A DNA stretch of 64,000 nt from Benincasa hispida (lineage: Eukaryota; Streptophyta; Magnoliopsida; Cucurbitales; Cucurbitaceae). Below the pieces are notes generated by a model. That model was not told the DNA's origin. It saw only the letters and a program-made list of their open reading frames with translations, and did not search any database. Numbering within the stretch: position 1 is the stretch's first letter; every line of letters begins with the position of its first letter. The stretch covers positions 37,021,095 to 37,085,094 of the forward strand of contig NC_052354.1 of assembly GCF_009727055.1 (NCBI RefSeq), written 5' to 3'. Positions 1 to 12,753 of this stretch are shown here, one piece after another. A program made the translations under genes and the position numbers.

Positions 1-3000
1 GCCGGATTTTGGTCTCTCACCTCTACCAAGACTGTCCTTTAACACTTCAATCTTGCAGGGAGTAATAGGCAAGCCATCTTCAGAACAGCCAACAAATGGC
101 TGGCACTCCATTCCACATCGAACAAGGGCGTTTAACTGATTATCAGTGTTGAGTTTTGGGACACTTGGACCATGCCTGTTCTCGAGCTTTGATGCAACAG
201 AGTTGGGAATCAAACCTACCATTCCTGCACCATTTGCCTCATCTAGCACAGAAACTGTACCTGCAGGTGTTCCTTCTTCACCATTGTCACTGAGGTTAAA
301 AGCATCAGAGGATAAAATAGCCGAGGAAAGCATTTCAGTGCCCTTTGAATAGGCAGTGGAGTTTTTTCCTAGGTTATCAGTTCGATCACCATAGGGAAGA
401 ATGTCGGTAGTTTCGTCTTCAACTGAAGACGGATTAGAAAGGTCACTACAGTTGGTAAAGTGGCTTTGGCTTCTCTCAATTTCTAAACAGCCTGGGTTCT
501 CTTCTACCACCCTAATTGTTGAGAACTGAACTTCAAACTCCCTCAACTCCCTTGTCCCCTCAAACAGAACAATTTTGAAATGATACTTAGTAGCAGGTGA
601 TAGTCCCATCACAACACACCTTGCCTTCGGTTGTCGTAGAATACGTGTTGGTTCCGCCGGGTAATCTGCATCATCTGCCTTACGATGCCATAAGGTGAAG
701 CCGACCTGGTTCTCTGAGGATCCATTTTCACAACTTAAAACCAGAGTGAGGGATGTTGACTGAACATCTTCGAATATAACCATGTTTGCAGGAACAAAAT
801 TTGCATCTGCAAAGCCAGCTAACTAAATCAGATGCTGACAGAAAACGCTCAAAACAAAATTCCATGAGAATATGAAAGGAAAAAAGAAACATTACAACTG
901 TTAAAAGAACAATAAATTTGCAGCAGGAGAATAGACAACCTATTAAGAATATGTTACAGATTCACAGCAAAGATGGTAAAAAGGATCTGCATAATATAGT
1001 TTTACCTTGAATGTCAGGATTAGGCGAAAGATGCAATGATTTGCTGGAGATCATCGAGTCCAGTAACTCAATAGCAGAAGCACAGAGTTTTTGAACTTCG
1101 GGTCCAGATGAAAGCCTGTTTACGATACCTCTACCCATCTTTACCGGTACACCGGCTATTGGTCCCACTTCAGCTTCAAGCTTCCTCACAGAATCATCAA
1201 CAATCTGATAAAGTACTTTATACTTTTCAGTTCCACGGAGAAGCTTTTGGCTCAAAGAGACACGATAACACAGTATGTCCACCCTTCTCGTATCTTTTGC
1301 ATGAACTAGTTGTTTTCTGCAGCACCTGAAGAATAGAACACAAATCAAATCTCCTTCCTTCTTTCTATGAACAGAAGACAAAATCCTAGCCAATTTACTT
1401 TGGTTTTTCATCATTCAAAAGCAAAATTGTAATTCAAGGAGGTGATGATTGACATGAAAGAAAGTTTACAAGAGCAGCCGTACTATCGTGGGAATTGTAC
1501 AGGCACCTGGGCAGTGATACTTCATGTTAGTAGTCAAACAAAAATTTTTGTCATTGCAAGGAATTAACGAAGCATTGAAGTTTCCAATATGCAATATGCC
1601 GCAAGTCCCGAGACAATCTAATCATTAATTGTAACTCATAAGATAGTAATTAATATTGAACTATTGAGAATTATAGAGAACATATACGTCTACAACTGTG
1701 TACTTATACGTGTTACTTTTCAGTGTTATAACTGGAAAGATTAAAAGAAAGGACAGAAGTGCAGAAAGCCTAACATACGGAAGAAAATTTTAAAATGCTC
1801 TAAATCTCAAAGGCCAACTTTAACAGAGAGAAAAATGTAGAAACCACCACCTATTTATGCAGTCTCATTTATTCAACAAGAATACACAACTAGATCAATT
1901 CAGCAAGAAGAGGAAATTTGATAATATTTTAGAAGAATTGGATTGGGTCTAATACCATGAATATAACGAAAAAGTTATATAATAAGGTCTCACTGTTGAA
2001 GGGTCTGCGGAACCAGAAAACTCCTTTCTTATTTGTTAGAGAACTATAATACTGAGATATAAGAGTAATTCAATTACTGATTCTGATACTTATATATATT
2101 GAAAAGATTATTACCCAAGCAAATCATTTAATTTCCCACAAGACACACAGTAGAAGCTCCCATCAATTCCCCTGCTTCGTCCAGCTTTTGAAATTCCTGA
2201 TCTTTCATCTTTTAAAGCACATTCAAGATGACATGACATGTTGCATGAGTCTCCTTGAAATGGAGGCTCCGCACTGCAACTTATCCACAAGCTAGGATCC
2301 TTGTTATCATCATACTGACGACAGATGCAGCATGAACACCTTCTACAAAACGCATCTTCTGGATTTAGAGTTGCTCGACAAGCCAAGTTTTTGCAGCAAG
2401 CCGTAGGACCCGAATCATTATGAGAACTACTGGTTGGAAAGTCACTTGTAGGAACAGAAAGTTGAGCTAGATGCTCAGATTTCCTCTGCCTTTTGGTAGT
2501 TTTATGGCCACCCGAAGGAGACTGTGGCTCAAGGTTTTTCAAAACCTCAGGCACTGATGACTTCTTTTCGGATATGAGTCTCAAAAGATGCTCTATTATT
2601 TTCTGCTTCGTCAAGCCTGTATATTTTCTTTCTTTCCCCATCTCTGCACACAGGACTTGTAGAATGTCTTGACGGCTCCATGACTGCAGTGTCTCACTTG
2701 CACCATGAGACTTTGAAATTTCATATACAAGTTCTCTCTTCTCTTGCATAGTCAACTTACTACATTTTGGCGAGTCAAAAATAGCACCTAGAATGTAGTA
2801 TAAGCAATATCCATATCAGAATCCAGCAAGTGGAACAAGAGCCATATGAATACCAATTCATTAACACTTCAGCTACACGACAGCTAACAGACAAAAAAAA
2901 AATACAGCCAGATTTAGAGGCAAAGTAAACACAAATTTTTATGCATAGGATAAAAAAATGTAAGGAAATTCAACACTGCACATAAATTTTTGGTTAAATT

Positions 3001-3546
3001 ATCATCCTAGTCACTTAGATTCCTTGATTTTAATTTGACCCCTATGATTATAAATAGTCCAATTATGTCTCTATGGTTGGGTTAGATCTCCCAAAACCCC
3101 TATGTTATTATCAGATATTGATAGTTTTCTTGTATGACATATTTTCCTTAAACTTGGCATACAAGCTCATGCCCTCTCTCTGCAATGAGATAACATACAG
3201 TTTCTCAAACTTGATGAACTCAAAGATAGATAACATGGAAGTTCTAGGTACAAGAAGTAAAAACAATGAATTATATAGCCACTAAAACCAAAACTTGGGT
3301 CAAATCCAACCTCAAGGACACAGAAAATTCTCCTTGTAATAAAACTCTAATGCAAAAACAAAACCCTCTAACCCATGGGAAGCCCAAAAAAGAAAACCAT
3401 CTGCAGGTACCACTAAAAACCAAAACCAAAACAACACAACAGTACAGAACCCCAGAAGAATTTAAATGAAAGAGTTAGAAACACAAAACAAAATCTGCAA
3501 GAAAAAGAAGCAAAATGGTACCATCAAAGGAAGAATCAGCAGCCAT
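1..3546 (-). CDS. VIL1: VIN3-like (VEL/VIL) PHD-FNIII protein, 5' part; partial at window start
   Basis: Four coding exons read on the minus strand with GT-AG borders: 3546-3522, 2787-2115, 1325-1006 and 806 to beyond position 1. The start is the MAADSSFD peptide at 3546, joined in frame to DSPKCSKL and the plant VIL N-terminal block ([10 protein letters not shown]). Exon 2 holds the Cys-rich PHD region ([34 protein letters not shown]). Exons 3 and 4 carry the helical linker and a fibronectin III domain ([24 protein letters not shown]) followed by a Ser/Thr-rich linker. The C-terminal VID domain expected in this family lies outside the window. Family knowledge: VEL proteins act in the nucleus with Polycomb complex 2 to silence FLC-type and other developmental genes. 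No stop or frameshift is seen. The assignment to the VIL family is firm; VIL1 rather than a paralogue is my judgement. Confidence 0.9.
2988..3075. repeat. MITE-arm-like repeat in VIN3-like intron 1
   Basis: Intron 1 (2788-3521) contains a stretch starting ggttaaattatcatcctag that resembles the arms of TIR elements elsewhere in the window (about 21.6, 51.3 and 60.6 kb). No partner arm was found nearby, so this is a fragment or a chance AT-rich match. Confidence 0.3.
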
Positions 3547-3749
3547 GGTGAAAGTGCTCAAGCCTCCACATTACCACCAAAAGACCAACATTTTTGAACC
3601 TGCCAAAAAAGCAAAAGGAATAAGAAAAAAAACACACACAGATATACAATTCCTGAAAACAGAAGAGAACAGAGAAAAAGAAAAACCGTAAAATCAAGAG
3701 AAGTAGAAGAAAAAAAATTTAGGTATATTCAGAGAGAAAGAGAGGCGGA

Positions 3750-4100
3750 ATCACAAGTACCAATAAAGGACACATTGTATTCCGCCACAACTAAAGATCC
3801 CATCATGAGGGTTGAAGGCTGAGAGAACTCTCTCTCTCAAACTCTTTTATGGGTCCTTTTTTTATCTTTTCAGAAACCAAAACCCAGAAGAGAGAGAGAG
3901 AGATTTACAGTGAGGAAAGTGAAAAGAGAGCATAAAGGAAGGACCCCAAGTGAAAAAAAGGGACCAATTTGTTATTAAAAATACAATTTTTTTTGGGTGG
4001 CAGTTTGTAAACTTGCAAAGCTGAGGAGTTTGGGAAATTTGTAATGCAAAAATCCAAGCACCCATTGTACAATTTCTCTTCTTTCTCAGTTCTTTGCATT
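3750..4100 (-). promoter_or_regulatory. Probable 5' leader and core promoter of the VIN3-like gene
   Basis: Upstream of the start codon the minus strand carries long CT runs (the plus strand shows gagagaactctctctctc near 3820 and agagagagagaga near 3890), typical of plant 5' leaders. A possible 5' UTR intron donor (GTACTTG on the minus strand, near 3762) would explain the spacing to the 25-nt first coding segment. No clear TATA box was identified, so the transcription start is not fixed. Confidence 0.35.
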
Positions 4101-5886
4101 TCTTATTGATTGGTCAACGTAAGAAGTAGAGATCAAGGTGAGAGCAATGATGGATGTATCCACATGTCCATATATTTATAAATCCAACAATTTGATATCA
4201 ATATTAAATATTTATAAATATCTTCCACATCTTTTATAAATATTCCTAAAATATATATAAAAAAAATTGTCATCTATTAATCTAATATGAATATGATTAC
4301 TAATAACAATCTTAATAATTTAGTTTTGGAATAAAAACAACAATTTTATAAATTTTGTTACTTCCAAAAACATCTATCGATATTAATATTTTATCACTAT
4401 ATTCATAAAATTGAAATCTCGATATCAATATTGACTTCATTATTTTAATCTTTGGGTGAGGGGATGAGATCGAGATACGCTCTTGTTTTCCACTTCACGA
4501 GAATTTTTAATTTTCATTCTTGCTTCATTTTTCGTGTTAAGAAGACATTGACCTTGTTTAAGAAAAGTGACAAATATTTTCAACTTCATTTAAAACGATA
4601 ATTTTTTTATTGACTAATACTTAAGTGCAACATTCATGCATCACATAGTAAAAGAGTTCAATTTTTTTCAAAAATACAAAAATTTGCCATGTGATAAATA
4701 TTAATTGGATAATTGGCTGGACTTAAAAAAATAGGTGAAACTTAGAATATACCCAAATATTTTTCTTTTTTATCGGTTTAAGATGAAAATTTTAAGGATT
4801 TTACCATCTCTGGACATAAGAGATTAAGATTTCATACAAATGTAAATTAGAAGAGTAGCAGAGTACTACTATATTCATGTAATAATCTATTTTTTATGAA
4901 TCGGGATTTAAACTAGATGATTTTTGTTCAATAGCCAAGTAAATTTATAGACCTCATTTTAGAAAGTTCACGACTTTTATGAAGTTTGAGAAGTAAAATT
5001 GAAAAGGAAAATAAAAGTTCACACTAGAATGCTAGAGTTCCTTGCCACTTTCATTATCACATAAGCAAAACTACCATATTTTCTTATTGCAAACTATTAT
5101 ATTTTGCTAATAAAATTAATTTGAAAACTATAATATATACTTTTTAAAAATAAAAATGGTGTATGATGATGTATATTATTATATTGTTTATCAAGGTCGT
5201 TCGGTAGAGGTACAGGTTCATTGATTGTAACTTCTTTTTATAATTAAAATATTCTTTCCATTGTAATGTTCATCTTTATAGTGGAACCCCATAGATGTTG
5301 GAAATAAGACATGGCTTTATTATAAATAAATTATATAAATTATTATGTGAATTATTATCTCTTTGTCATTGCTTTGTACAGGGGTTAAAGCAGATCTAAA
5401 CATTTTGTTGACTAGAGGTGTTATAATTCAATAAGAATAATTTATAAATGAGTAATTCTAAAAATTCATAAATTTATGAACTTTTGTACATCAATATTAT
5501 TATTTTTCTTCAATGGAGATGATGATTATATTGATTTTCTTTTAAAATATTTTTCCATTTAAATTTCAAATTAAATCTACAGTAGCATTGTAATGAAAAT
5601 AAATTAAGAAAAGATTGACAATATAACAACTATATCATAACATAAACAACTCAACAAGTAAAGTTTAGGATGTTTGCTTAAGCTCCATGAATTATTTAAA
5701 AAAAATAATATATTAAATATAAAATAAAGAAACTAAAACAAAAAATAAGGATGGTTTGAAACATGAAAATCAAATGCAATAAAATAAGAAACTTAAAAAG
5801 AAGAAGAAAAATAAATTAAAAAATGTACCTCACAAACTAGGAGAAGAAGTTGAAAGAAGCCAAGAAGAAATTGGAGAAGATATTAA
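4101..5886. other. AT-rich spacer
   Basis: No coding exon, RNA gene or bounded mobile element is recognisable. The sequence is mostly A/T with short homopolymer runs. Confidence 0.5.
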
Positions 5887-6239
5887 GGGCATATTTGGTA
5901 GGCAACTCAAATTGTGTTTTATGTTTTCAAATTCGAGTTCAGCAAATATGTGTTTGGTTGACCATTTGGATTCTATTTTCAAAAACTAGTTTCGGATTAT
6001 GTGATCTAAATAGTGTAAATTCTGAAAACAATATTTTTATGTTTTTAGTATACCTAGATTTTGAATTCAAAATTTTAAAATGCAAAATTATATTAAAAAT
6101 GATAAAAACAATAACAATTATACTATTTCATGTTATAAACTCAATTATTTTTGTATATTATATATATAATATGATATTACCAAATAATAATTATACAAAT
6201 TTTTTTAATAGAAAATAAGTTTAGAAATTAATTAGTAAT

Positions 6240-6505
6240 GGTTTATATTCAATCTTTTATGAATACCTCTTCCGGTTGATCTATACCATACTCGATTCTC
6301 GTAAGATGATACACACTAGTTAACAGTCCGTCTGGTGATACATCATAAGTATATTGGGAACGTAGATAATTGTAACCATATACATATAAAATGACTGCAA
6401 TGGAATGTCATTCCTCGAGCTTTATTTGTAAAGTCTCTATTCATTAGTAATCGAAATCCAAAGATTTATGAAACAATCCATGTTTGACTAGTTTATCTCC
6501 CCCCC
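6240..6505 (-). pseudogene. ndhJ: Plastid ndhJ fragment (NUPT)
   Basis: Minus-strand translation gives recognisable NDH-J segments: LVKHGL at about 6490, [14 protein letters not shown] near 6370, and [17 protein letters not shown] ending near 6262. These match the chloroplast NAD(P)H dehydrogenase subunit J N-terminal half. In-frame stops and a decayed start region make it non-functional. It stands directly downstream of ndhK in the plastid order ndhK-ndhJ, so both came in as one piece. The C-terminal half is missing; the copy ends near 6240 where MITE-type sequence resumes. Confidence 0.85.
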
Positions 6506-6560
6506 CAATTTTTTTTAAAGATTCACTCGTTCTTTGTTATTCTGTACAAAAGTATACTGC

Positions 6561-7175
6561 CTAATTTACTAATTCGTAGGAAGAGATTGTACTTTTGTAT
6601 TTGAAAAAAGTTTCAGGATGAATGATCTCTGAAGTAGATGATGGTTGATAGAGTAATCCTTGATCCTAATTTCCAGTATGAGTACTTGGGCCAACATGAA
6701 ATTTGTGGTTGGTAGTAAAACACTGATTCTCCTCTTGAGACTTAATTCGATCTTCATAGATTTCTCGAGATATTTTCTTACGAAATTTTGTTATAGCATC
6801 TATAACAGCCTCGTGTTTAGGTGGACAACCCGGCAAATACACATTGACAGGAATTAACTTATCGACTCCCCGAACAGTACTATAAGAGTCGATACTGAAC
6901 ATCCCTCCTGTAATTGTACATGCACCCATAGCGATAACATATTTTGGTTCAAGCATTTGCTCATATAATCTTACTAAAGAATGAGCCATTTTCATTTTAC
7001 TGTGCCCGCTGTTAAAATTAAGTCTGCCTGTCTAGGACTAGATCTTGATACCAGTCCATAACGATCAAAGTCGAATCATGAACATATTAATGAAGCAAAT
7101 TCAATGAAGCAACAACTGGTACCATAGAGAAGCAGCCATAAACTGGAGAGTCTTGACCAAATTGGAATCTAATGT
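6561..7175 (-). pseudogene. ndhK: Plastid ndhK fragment (NUPT)
   Basis: Minus-strand sequence encodes most of chloroplast NDH subunit K in several frames: WSRLSS near 7150, a decayed [12 protein letters not shown] stretch near 7090, [15 protein letters not shown] near 7060, [16 protein letters not shown] near 6925, then [17 protein letters not shown] near 6840 and the terminal YELVN with a TAG at 6563-6561. Frameshifts near 6990 and 6665 and stops upstream show decay. The conserved Fe-S cysteine block GACTITGG survives. The N-terminus and ndhC are absent. Origin is transfer of plastid DNA to the nucleus; no function is expected here. Confidence 0.92.
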
Positions 7176-7267
7176 CTAAATCGAAAAATATGAAATATAA
7201 CTCTGTTTTTATTGAATTCTTTATTTTCAAATTTCTGTTTTCAGATTGCCTACAAAACAGGTCCTAA

Positions 7268-8440
7268 AAGACCGAAGAATTATTGAAGTAGAAGCTCACT
7301 AGTATTATAAAGTAAGTATTTGGATTTTGATGTGTTGGACTAAGATTCAAATTTGTGTCTAAGGGGGCTGGGAGACACTTTTTCCACCGGGCTAGTTAAA
7401 GTGCATGATGTTTTGTTAAATTATATATATATATATAGTTGGGAGGTTGAGCTCCATCCCTATACTAAATTCGTCGGTGGATTGATCTTTACCTTCTTAA
7501 CTAGTAATATTAGAATGATGTTCCAAAACTTAGCCATGAAGATGGAATTTTCAAGTGCTAAACAAAAGTGGCAAGTCTCTATGAGACGAGTAATTACATG
7601 AAAATATGAATGAAACTTCATGTATCAAATAAAAGCAAATAGGGTTCTAGTTATTTCAATATGTGGTATATGAATAATAAAATTATATTGGATAAATGTC
7701 ATCCTCTAATTTTTCTTTTTTCAAAAAAAAAAAAATTGTTTTGTAGATTATTCATAAACGTGAAATAAAGAGCAACTAACTAGCACCAATAAAATCATAA
7801 TGTGTTGAGTTCTATATAGACAAATATAGGTTATATAACTTAAATAATAGCAAATTTTCGATCTTATCCAAAAGTCGAAAAATAAATGGTTATTTGATAA
7901 GAAGTTTAGGGACTGTTTGGGGTACTGAATTGAGATATAATGTTTAGAGTTCATATGTCTATGGAGTTATTTGTTTGGGAAGTTCATATATTTGTGTATG
8001 TAATGCAAAGTTATTTTGCTTGAGTTCATATGTCTATATTTGAGGTGTATAGTTCATATATCAAGGTATTTAGTGCAGTTTTTTTAACTCTTCATAATCT
8101 ATTTTTATGATTATTATTTCTGTTTTGAAACTTTTTTATTCAATAGTCATACTCATCTTTGTTTGAATGAAATATGTGTTGTAATTATTTTTTTTAAAAA
8201 AAAAAATCTTTCTTTCTTTTATTTTTTATTTATTTATTTATTTTTATAATGAACAATAATTAATCAACTACATTTTCTGCGAGAATATGAGACAATTGCC
8301 CCTAGTTCATCTTACATGAAAAATCATTAAAGTTAGAAGGATTTTAAAGTTGCTACTCTAATTTAGTTAAAATATTTTGGACTTTAGATTTCAACAGCAT
8401 CAAAAAAAATTGTTATGATCAAATTTAAGGGTGGATTGAA
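7268..8440. other. Spacer with one MITE-like end
   Basis: No gene seen. At 7915-8090 the phrase gggactgtttggggtactg followed by repeats of gttcatatgtctat resembles the left end of another Tourist-type MITE, but no matching right end was found. A poly(A)/poly(T) patch lies near 8190-8250. Confidence 0.35.
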
Positions 8441-8444
8441 GTTA

Positions 8445-8870
8445 TAAAAGATAAAGGATGTAGAAAATATATCACAAGTTTTAAAAATGTCTATCAAATC
8501 CTTGAACTTTGAATTTTGTATCAATAAGTCTCAAAAACTTTAGAAATGTCAAATAGAGAATTTGATCTATAATCTTAATCCTACTAGAATTAGGATATGA
8601 ATTTTTTCTAATCCCTAACAAGGTAGGATTAAATCTTTATCTTATCTTATCTTATCTTTTACTAATTTTTTTATTTATTTTGCTAGATCCAAATACACCT
8701 ACAACTGTCATTATGTCATTGAAATTGACAGTTAATTTTGATGAGTTTTTTATAATATGGACTAAATTGTTACAAAATTCAAATTATAGAGATTAAATTA
8801 TTACTTATTAAAGTTCAGGGACTAAGTTGCAACTTCCATACAAATTTAGAGATCAAAAGTAAAAATTGCT
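8445..8870. mobile_element. Possible TIR MITE, strongly diverged
   Basis: A left arm with ccttgaactttgaattttg near 8495 faces a right arm with attaaagttcagggac near 8807; the arms are imperfect inverted repeats. This is a common plant MITE style. Termini and target duplication could not be fixed. Confidence 0.35.
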
Positions 8871-11800
8871 AAATTATACAAAATGCCCTTGAACTTTGTA
8901 CTTGTGCCAAAAATACCCCTAACCTTTTAAAATTTTCAAAAAGAATTCAAAAAAATACTCTTACCGTTAGTTTTGGATGGAAACCGGTTATTTAAAAAAT
9001 ACCATTGAACTTTCAAACGTTTCAAAAATACCCTTAGACTTAAATAAAAGTCCAACAATACTCATACTGTTAATATATGAACAGAATCCATTAATACTTC
9101 ATTGCATAAATACCTGTAGACTTTCAAAAGTTGTATTGGTACCCTTAAGAAAAAAAAAAAGTTAAAAATGCTCTTACCGTTTATCTACAGCTTATTACTT
9201 CTTCCATTTTCTTTCTCCCCTACTTCAATCTATGATCTATCACTTCTCTATTTTCTCTTCTTTTTTTTTTCTCCCTTCTTACTTTTCTTCCTATTAACTA
9301 TTTAACCTTTTTTTTTATCACATTTAAAAAAATTACCCATTTAATTAAGGTATATAGACTATAACAAAGAGAAAAAAAAAAAGAGAGAGAATAATGGAAG
9401 CACCAATGGGACCTTAGGACCTATATGTTTTATCAAGAATATATGTTAGTACATAATTGACTGTGTGTTCATAGCTAAATACATTCTTTTTGTATTTGGG
9501 TATTTATAGTTTTAGTAAGTTTTAAGGGAAGATTTTTACTTTGGATTTTTGTGGTATTTTATGCTTTAACTTGAAGTTATGGTTTATGTTTTGTTGGGCA
9601 AAATTGGTGTAAAAATTGGACAAACGAGAGAAAAATGAGAGTGTCTATATGAAAAAAAATGATATCTATATAATTTGTTTTAAACTTGGTTCTTTTCGAA
9701 CTCAAGAAAACTGCAAACAAATTGAATACTACACAAACGGTAGGAGTATTTTAAAACCTTTTTTTTTTTTTTTTTGCAAGGGTGATAGTATTAATGTAAT
9801 TCTTAAAATTAGTTCAAGGATTTTTTTAAACGAGTAACAACGATTTGTGTTCATATACTTATTGGGTTGTATGTCCTAAAACTCATAGTTTGTAATATTA
9901 AACATATTCTATTTGCAATAAAGAGGTTATTGATGTTTATTCAATAAATATATTATTGAATATGTAAATTGCACTTGTAAAACCTAAATCCAATAAACTA
10001 AAAATCTATGGTTGTTACATGAGTACTTGGACTTTATGTGGAGAAATAAGAGTGGATCAAGTTCAAGTTGATAGCCAAAATAGTCTATAATATACAAATA
10101 AGGTTGGGTATCTTATTCTGGTAACACTATCAGACGCGACCCACTTTGTATTTAGTACAAACGATGTGATCCTAAATCTTTCATGTGGAGACATATGAGT
10201 GAGGCCGTCCTATGCATGAGTTTGTGTAAAATTGGACCAAGAAACAAGTCACACTTATTTTATAATACTGTTTACTGTTTAAGATCGACTATTTCAAAGC
10301 GATGACCTAGGTAACTCGACCTTAATCCTAAGCTAATTATGAACTCCTGTTTATTCGGGATTATCCTTAGATTTGCATAGGTGAGGGCCGACTCAATAGC
10401 GTCGGCTCAATAAGCCTTTCATTTCAGAGGTAAGACCGGGTAGATAGCTGGGGACATAAGGTGCAAGACGGAATTCACCTATACCCACTTTAGGGATAGT
10501 AGAGAGGTTGTTCTCTAAAGTATTGATTCCAGGTCTTGAACAATGGGCTCCATCCTCGGACTGGCCAGAGACGGACTCAGTTTTGTGATTGGATCACAAA
10601 CTAATTGTTCATTAGAGGATTAGTCGGACTTAAGGAGTAAGATGTAATCTCGGGGGTAAAACAACAATTGACCCAGCCGTTATTACAAACAACCTATAAA
10701 TGGTCGACTTACTGTTTACGGTTAAATCAAGTGGACGAAAATATATCTGCACTGAGGGGTATGCAACTATTGGGTTTTAGTGGAGTAACTCGTTAGTTAA
10801 CGAATGTTGAATAATACAGTTTAAAGAGTTTAGCTAATTAATCTCGAATCGTTGGAGCTCATGATTTGTAGGTCAATTAGGTCCCTCTACTAGCTCATAA
10901 ATGAATTAAACCTTAGAATAGCGTGATGAGTAAATTTGAAACGTTTAAATTCGAATTAAAGGAATTAGTAATTATATACAATATAATTAAACGTTTAATC
11001 ATTGAATTAAATGGAATTAGAGAATTGGATAATATTTAAATTTGATTTTAAATATTAATTACATGAATAGAGATTCGTGATTGTGGTATTGATATATGAT
11101 TAATTTAATATTTGATATTAAATTAATATAATCAATTAAATCATTTAATTAATTATTAAAGAATTAATTTTATTTGAAATTAATTGTTGAATTAATTTTT
11201 GTATAAAATTAATTATTTTATATTAATGATAGAATTAATATTTTTTTGAATTTTCTAAATTAATTTTGAAAATCTTTCTTAAAATTAAAAGATAAAATGA
11301 ATTTAATTTGAAATTCATTTTTAATTTGAAAATTCAACTAAGTGGGTTTTTTCCACTTTAGACAACACCAAATCCCACTTAATACTTCAAGTAGGAATTG
11401 TCTTTCATGGATGCATTTTGAATGCATGAGAAAGGTGATCAAAACCAACTCTAATTGCTGAGAAAAAAAGGCATGCAAAGTTTTCTTTTTATTTTTGTTG
11501 AAGAAGTGTTCAACAAAAACCAGAAAATCAACTATCCTCTCAAAAAATTCTCTCAACTCAAGCTCATTTTGGATCCTATAATCCAATCTAAGGTTCTAGA
11601 GAATAGTAAGGTAGATCAAACGATGATCTACAACACTTTGGAGTAGAAATTCAAGTTCAATTTGAAGATAAAAGAGTTCTACAAAAGTATGTTTCTGAAA
11701 ACCTATTTTTTTCTCATGAACATGCTTACTTAGATGCTAAAATTGATGAATTAGAGTGTTTAATGATTTTGATTTCTTCCGCTAATTGCATGCTAACTCC

Positions 11801-12035
11801 ATCAATACTGACAGTAAAAGTATTTTTTTTTTTTACTTTTTGAAAGTTCAACAGTATTTTTGAAACAAAACACTAATAATTTTCATCCAAAACTAATGAT
11901 AAAGATATTTTTTAACTGTTTTTAAAATCTAAGGGTATTTTTGACCTTTTAAAAAGTTTGAGAGTATTTTTTATACAAAATACAAAGTTCCGGAGTATTT
12001 TTATATAATGTAGTCAAAGTAATTTTTGACCACTA
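8860..12035. repeat. Long-TIR element split by an LTR insertion
   Basis: Left arm about 8860-9165 and right arm about 11815-12035 are diverged inverted repeats. For example gaactttgtacttgtg at 8892 faces the complement of caaaatacaaagttcc near 11970, and gttagttttggatgg at 8966 faces aaaactaatgataaag near 11890. The style (aaaatacccct/gaactttgta blocks) is that of Mutator-like or unclassified TIR elements. The solo LTR at 9860-11804 lies inside it, leaving an original element of about 1.2 kb. No transposase is seen. Confidence 0.5.
9860..11804 (+). mobile_element. Solo LTR, family A type (1,945 bp)
   Basis: Begins TATTGGGTTGTATGTCC (TG mutated to TA) and ends CTCCATCA. It is flanked by a perfect 5-bp duplication ATACT at 9855-9859 and 11805-11809. 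No PBS, PPT, gag or pol is present, so it is a solo LTR left by LTR-LTR recombination. Its 5' part is related to sequence at 32935-33434, 34444-34943 (reverse) and 47107-48952 (reverse). Its ends match the 926-bp element at 29079-30004. The superfamily (copia or gypsy) cannot be decided from the LTR alone. Confidence 0.85.
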
Positions 12036-12753
12036 AACAACTTTCACGACTAAACTCGTAATTTAACAAAAATATGAAAACATATAAGGATAATAACCAA
12101 TAAAATAAAAAAGAAGTAAAAGGGAGTAGGTGAATGGCATCGTCTACAAGCAACCAAATTGATAATTCTATTCTACAACGGCTTCAAATCTATCCTAATT
12201 TGTCGGCAGTTCTATTGGCTTTCATTACCTTATCTTTTTTGTCATATATTTGTTTGGCATATATCATTTTCTTAGTTTTTAAATGCATATGGCTCCAATT
12301 TTAAATTTTGAAGAATAGAAGGGGGGGTTTTAAGAAATTTTTTAAAAACAATTTTTTTTTTTTTTTAATGTATTGGAATTGTAAACAAGTTTGAATTGGT
12401 ATGATCTTTGTTTTAAATGGATATAGAATTAATTAACATGGTCATTTAGGAAGTTTTGTGTTTTGCTTAAAAAAATAATTGAATAAATTGGATCAACTTC
12501 AAAAAAAAAAAAAAAAAAAAATGAAAGGAAAAAAAAAGGAAACCGACAAAATGAGGTATAAAAGACTAATGTACATAATTTTCATTTGATCTCTAAATTT
12601 TAAAATGTTACATACACTTAGCTCTTAACTTTGAATTTTTAATTTATTTTCTATTTAGTCTTTAAGTTTCAAAATGTTATATTTTATCAATTTTTGAGTT
12701 TCATTTTCATTTGGTCTCTGGGATTTCAATATATGTTTAACCTTGATTTTCAT

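Larger units (their letters stand above)
5887..7264. mobile_element. Tourist-like (PIF/Harbinger) MITE carrying a plastid-DNA insertion
   Basis: The left end reads GGGCATATTTGGTAGGC and the right end reads GCCTACAAAACAGGTCC, which are imperfect terminal inverted repeats. Both are flanked by TAA (5884-5886 and 7265-7267), the trinucleotide duplication typical of PIF/Harbinger elements. The interior from about 6240 to 7175 is chloroplast-derived, so the original MITE was roughly 440 bp. Known of the class: short non-autonomous DNA transposons. That the two ends belong together is inferred from the TIR match and the shared TAA. Confidence 0.6.
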
